Part shown: positions 4,721-5,694 of the stretch, one piece after another
How positions within the stretch are numbered: the first letter of the stretch is position 1
How the letters are laid out: each line of letters begins with the position of its first letter
Program-made: the position numbers and the translations under genes
DNA from: Nanobdellota archaeon
Lineage (GTDB): Archaea > Nanobdellota > Nanobdellia > Pacearchaeales > GW2011-AR1
Reading direction: 5' to 3'
DNA length: 5,694 bases
Assembly: GCA_018829425.1 (NCBI GenBank)
Contig: JAHJUA010000036.1
Span: 1-5,694, forward strand
Notes under the pieces: generated by a model
Seen by the model: the letters and a program-made list of their open reading frames with translations, nothing else
Database searches by the model: none
Told to the model about the DNA's origin: nothing

Positions 4721-5694
4721 ATGAACAAAGATATACCTGAAATCAATATCGGAGTCGTGGGGCACATTGACCACGGAAAGACAACTCTTCTTAGCAAGCT
4801 CTCAGGAAAATTCACAGACACACATTCTGAAGAACTCAAGCGGGGAATTACAATAAAACTTGGCTACGCCGAGACAACAATTTTCCAACACGGCTCCGCT
4901 TTTTCAAATAAAGAAACGCTCGACGGAAAAAAAGGAACACCTGTCAGGTATGTAAGTTTCATTGATGCACCTGGGCACGAAATGCTTATGGCGACCATGC
5001 TTTCTGGAGCAGCAATCATCGACGCTGCGATTCTTGTAGTAGCCGCGAACGAAGGAATAAAACCACAGACAAGAGAACACTTGATGGCACTTCAAGCGAA
5101 AAACATCAAAGACATCATAGTTGTTCAAAATAAGATTGACCTTACAAGCAAAGAGCAAGCAATGAAAAACTACAAAGAAATAAAAGAATTCTTGAAAGGA
5201 ACAATCATGGAAAACGCACCTGTAATTCCAGTTTCTGCGCAACAAGAAATTAACATCGACAAAATATTTGAAGAGATTATGAAAATAAAAATTCCTGAAA
5301 GAGACTCAAAGTCCGAGCCATTATTTTTCGTCGCAAGAAGTTTCGACATAAATAAACCTGGTTCTAAAATTGAAAAACTTCACGGAGGAATTCTCGGAGG
5401 AATATTAAAAAAAGGTAAACTTAAAATCGGAGATGAGATTGAAATAAAACCCGGCATATCTATAAAAAAAGCTCACGGAGAAGTAGAATACAAAACACTC
5501 ACCACAAAAATTCTCTCTCTTCACCGCGGGGTTTCCTCAGTTCAAGAAGTTTCGCCCGGCGCGAGCATCTCAATTGAAACCGCTCTTGACCCTTCCATAA
5601 CAAAAGCAGATTCTCTAAGAGGATGCATAGTCTCAGATATTGGTTCTTTGCCAGAAATAAGCCACAGTCTAAAAATGAAAGCGACGCTATTCAA
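4721..5694 (+). CDS. eif2g: Translation initiation factor aIF2 gamma subunit, C-terminus cut by window edge
   Basis: aIF2 gamma is the GTPase core of the aIF2 complex that brings initiator Met-tRNA to the 30S subunit. The frame starts at the ATG at 4721 and remains open to the right edge; 324 of about 410 codons are visible. The G domain shows G1 GHIDHGKT (14-21), the switch I signature KRGITIKLGYA (40-50) with T44, G3 DAPGHE (82-87), G4 NKID (137-140) and G5 SA (172-173). Domain II begins with RSFDINKPG (206-214), characteristic of IF2 gamma rather than SelB or EF-Tu, followed by GGILGGILKKGKLKIGDEIEIKPG. The zinc-knuckle region between strands (about 52-76) has no Cys; the only visible Cys is C302. 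The loop NEGIKPQTREH (110-120) is one residue shorter than the common NEPxPxPQTREH form. Zinc loss apart, it looks intact and functional. Confidence 0.96.
   Translation, partial: MNKDIPEINIGVVGHIDHGKTTLLSKLSGKFTDTHSEELKRGITIKLGYAETTIFQHGSAFSNKETLDGKKGTPVRYVSFIDAPGHEMLMATMLSGAAIIDAAILVVAANEGIKPQTREHLMALQAKNIKDIIVVQNKIDLTSKEQAMKNYKEIKEFLKGTIMENAPVIPVSAQQEINIDKIFEEIMKIKIPERDSKSEPLFFVARSFDINKPGSKIEKLHGGILGGILKKGKLKIGDEIEIKPGISIKKAHGEVEYKTLTTKILSLHRGVSSVQEVSPGASISIETALDPSITKADSLRGCIVSDIGSLPEISHSLKMKATLF

Noticed and set aside
4904..5245. Minus-strand 113-codon frame
   Set aside because: Antisense shadow of the aIF2 gamma G domain, which is unmistakable.
1..5694. CRISPR arrays, tRNA or rRNA genes, insertion sequences, attachment sites
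   Set aside because: No regularly spaced repeats, cloverleaf-like sequence, transposase frame or terminal inverted repeats were seen on either strand.

Overview
The window looks like a piece of an archaeal chromosome, probably from a small-genome DPANN-type lineage such as Pacearchaeota or Woesearchaeota. That placement is an inference. The evidence is an archaeal/eukaryotic-type initiation factor aIF2 gamma, an archaeal-type ribosomal protein uS10, clear archaeal TATA boxes, AT-rich sequence with very short intergenic gaps, and an archaeal secreted matrixin-like protease.

Layout. The left third is on the minus strand: a divergent ThyX-type thymidylate synthase whose C-terminus runs off the left edge (1-455), uS10 (571-879), and a nucleoside 2-deoxyribosyltransferase-like protein (940-1392). 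A divergent intergenic region (1393-1565) separates these from plus-strand genes: a KefB-type monovalent cation/proton antiporter with a C-terminal TrkA-N domain (1566-3263), a small predicted lipoprotein of unknown function (3330-3656), a stretch with a start-less protein-like reading frame (3673-3852), a secreted matrixin-like metalloprotease (3914-4672), and aIF2 gamma, cut by the right edge (4721-5694).

Transcription. Five genes (thyX, uS10, the deoxyribosyltransferase, the lipoprotein, aIF2 gamma) each have a TATA-like octamer centred 25.5 bp upstream of the first base of their ATG. That is the usual archaeal TATA-to-start distance, so these mRNAs should be leaderless and transcribed one by one rather than as an operon. 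The antiporter is the clear exception. Its TATA box predicts a start near 1489, giving a 77-nt leader with two consecutive hairpins, the second next to the start codon, and an upstream reading frame that overlaps the antiporter start by 8 nt. I read this as a possible cis-regulatory leader of an unrecognised class.

Function. ThyX and the deoxyribosyltransferase both point to deoxynucleotide synthesis or salvage, and uS10 and aIF2 gamma to translation. The antiporter, lipoprotein and protease belong to the envelope and outside. The most notable protein-level points are a ThyX whose flavin/substrate-binding RHR triplet is NQG while the rest of the motif is in register, an aIF2 gamma without its zinc-knuckle cysteines, and a matrixin-like protease with Asp in place of the third zinc-binding His.
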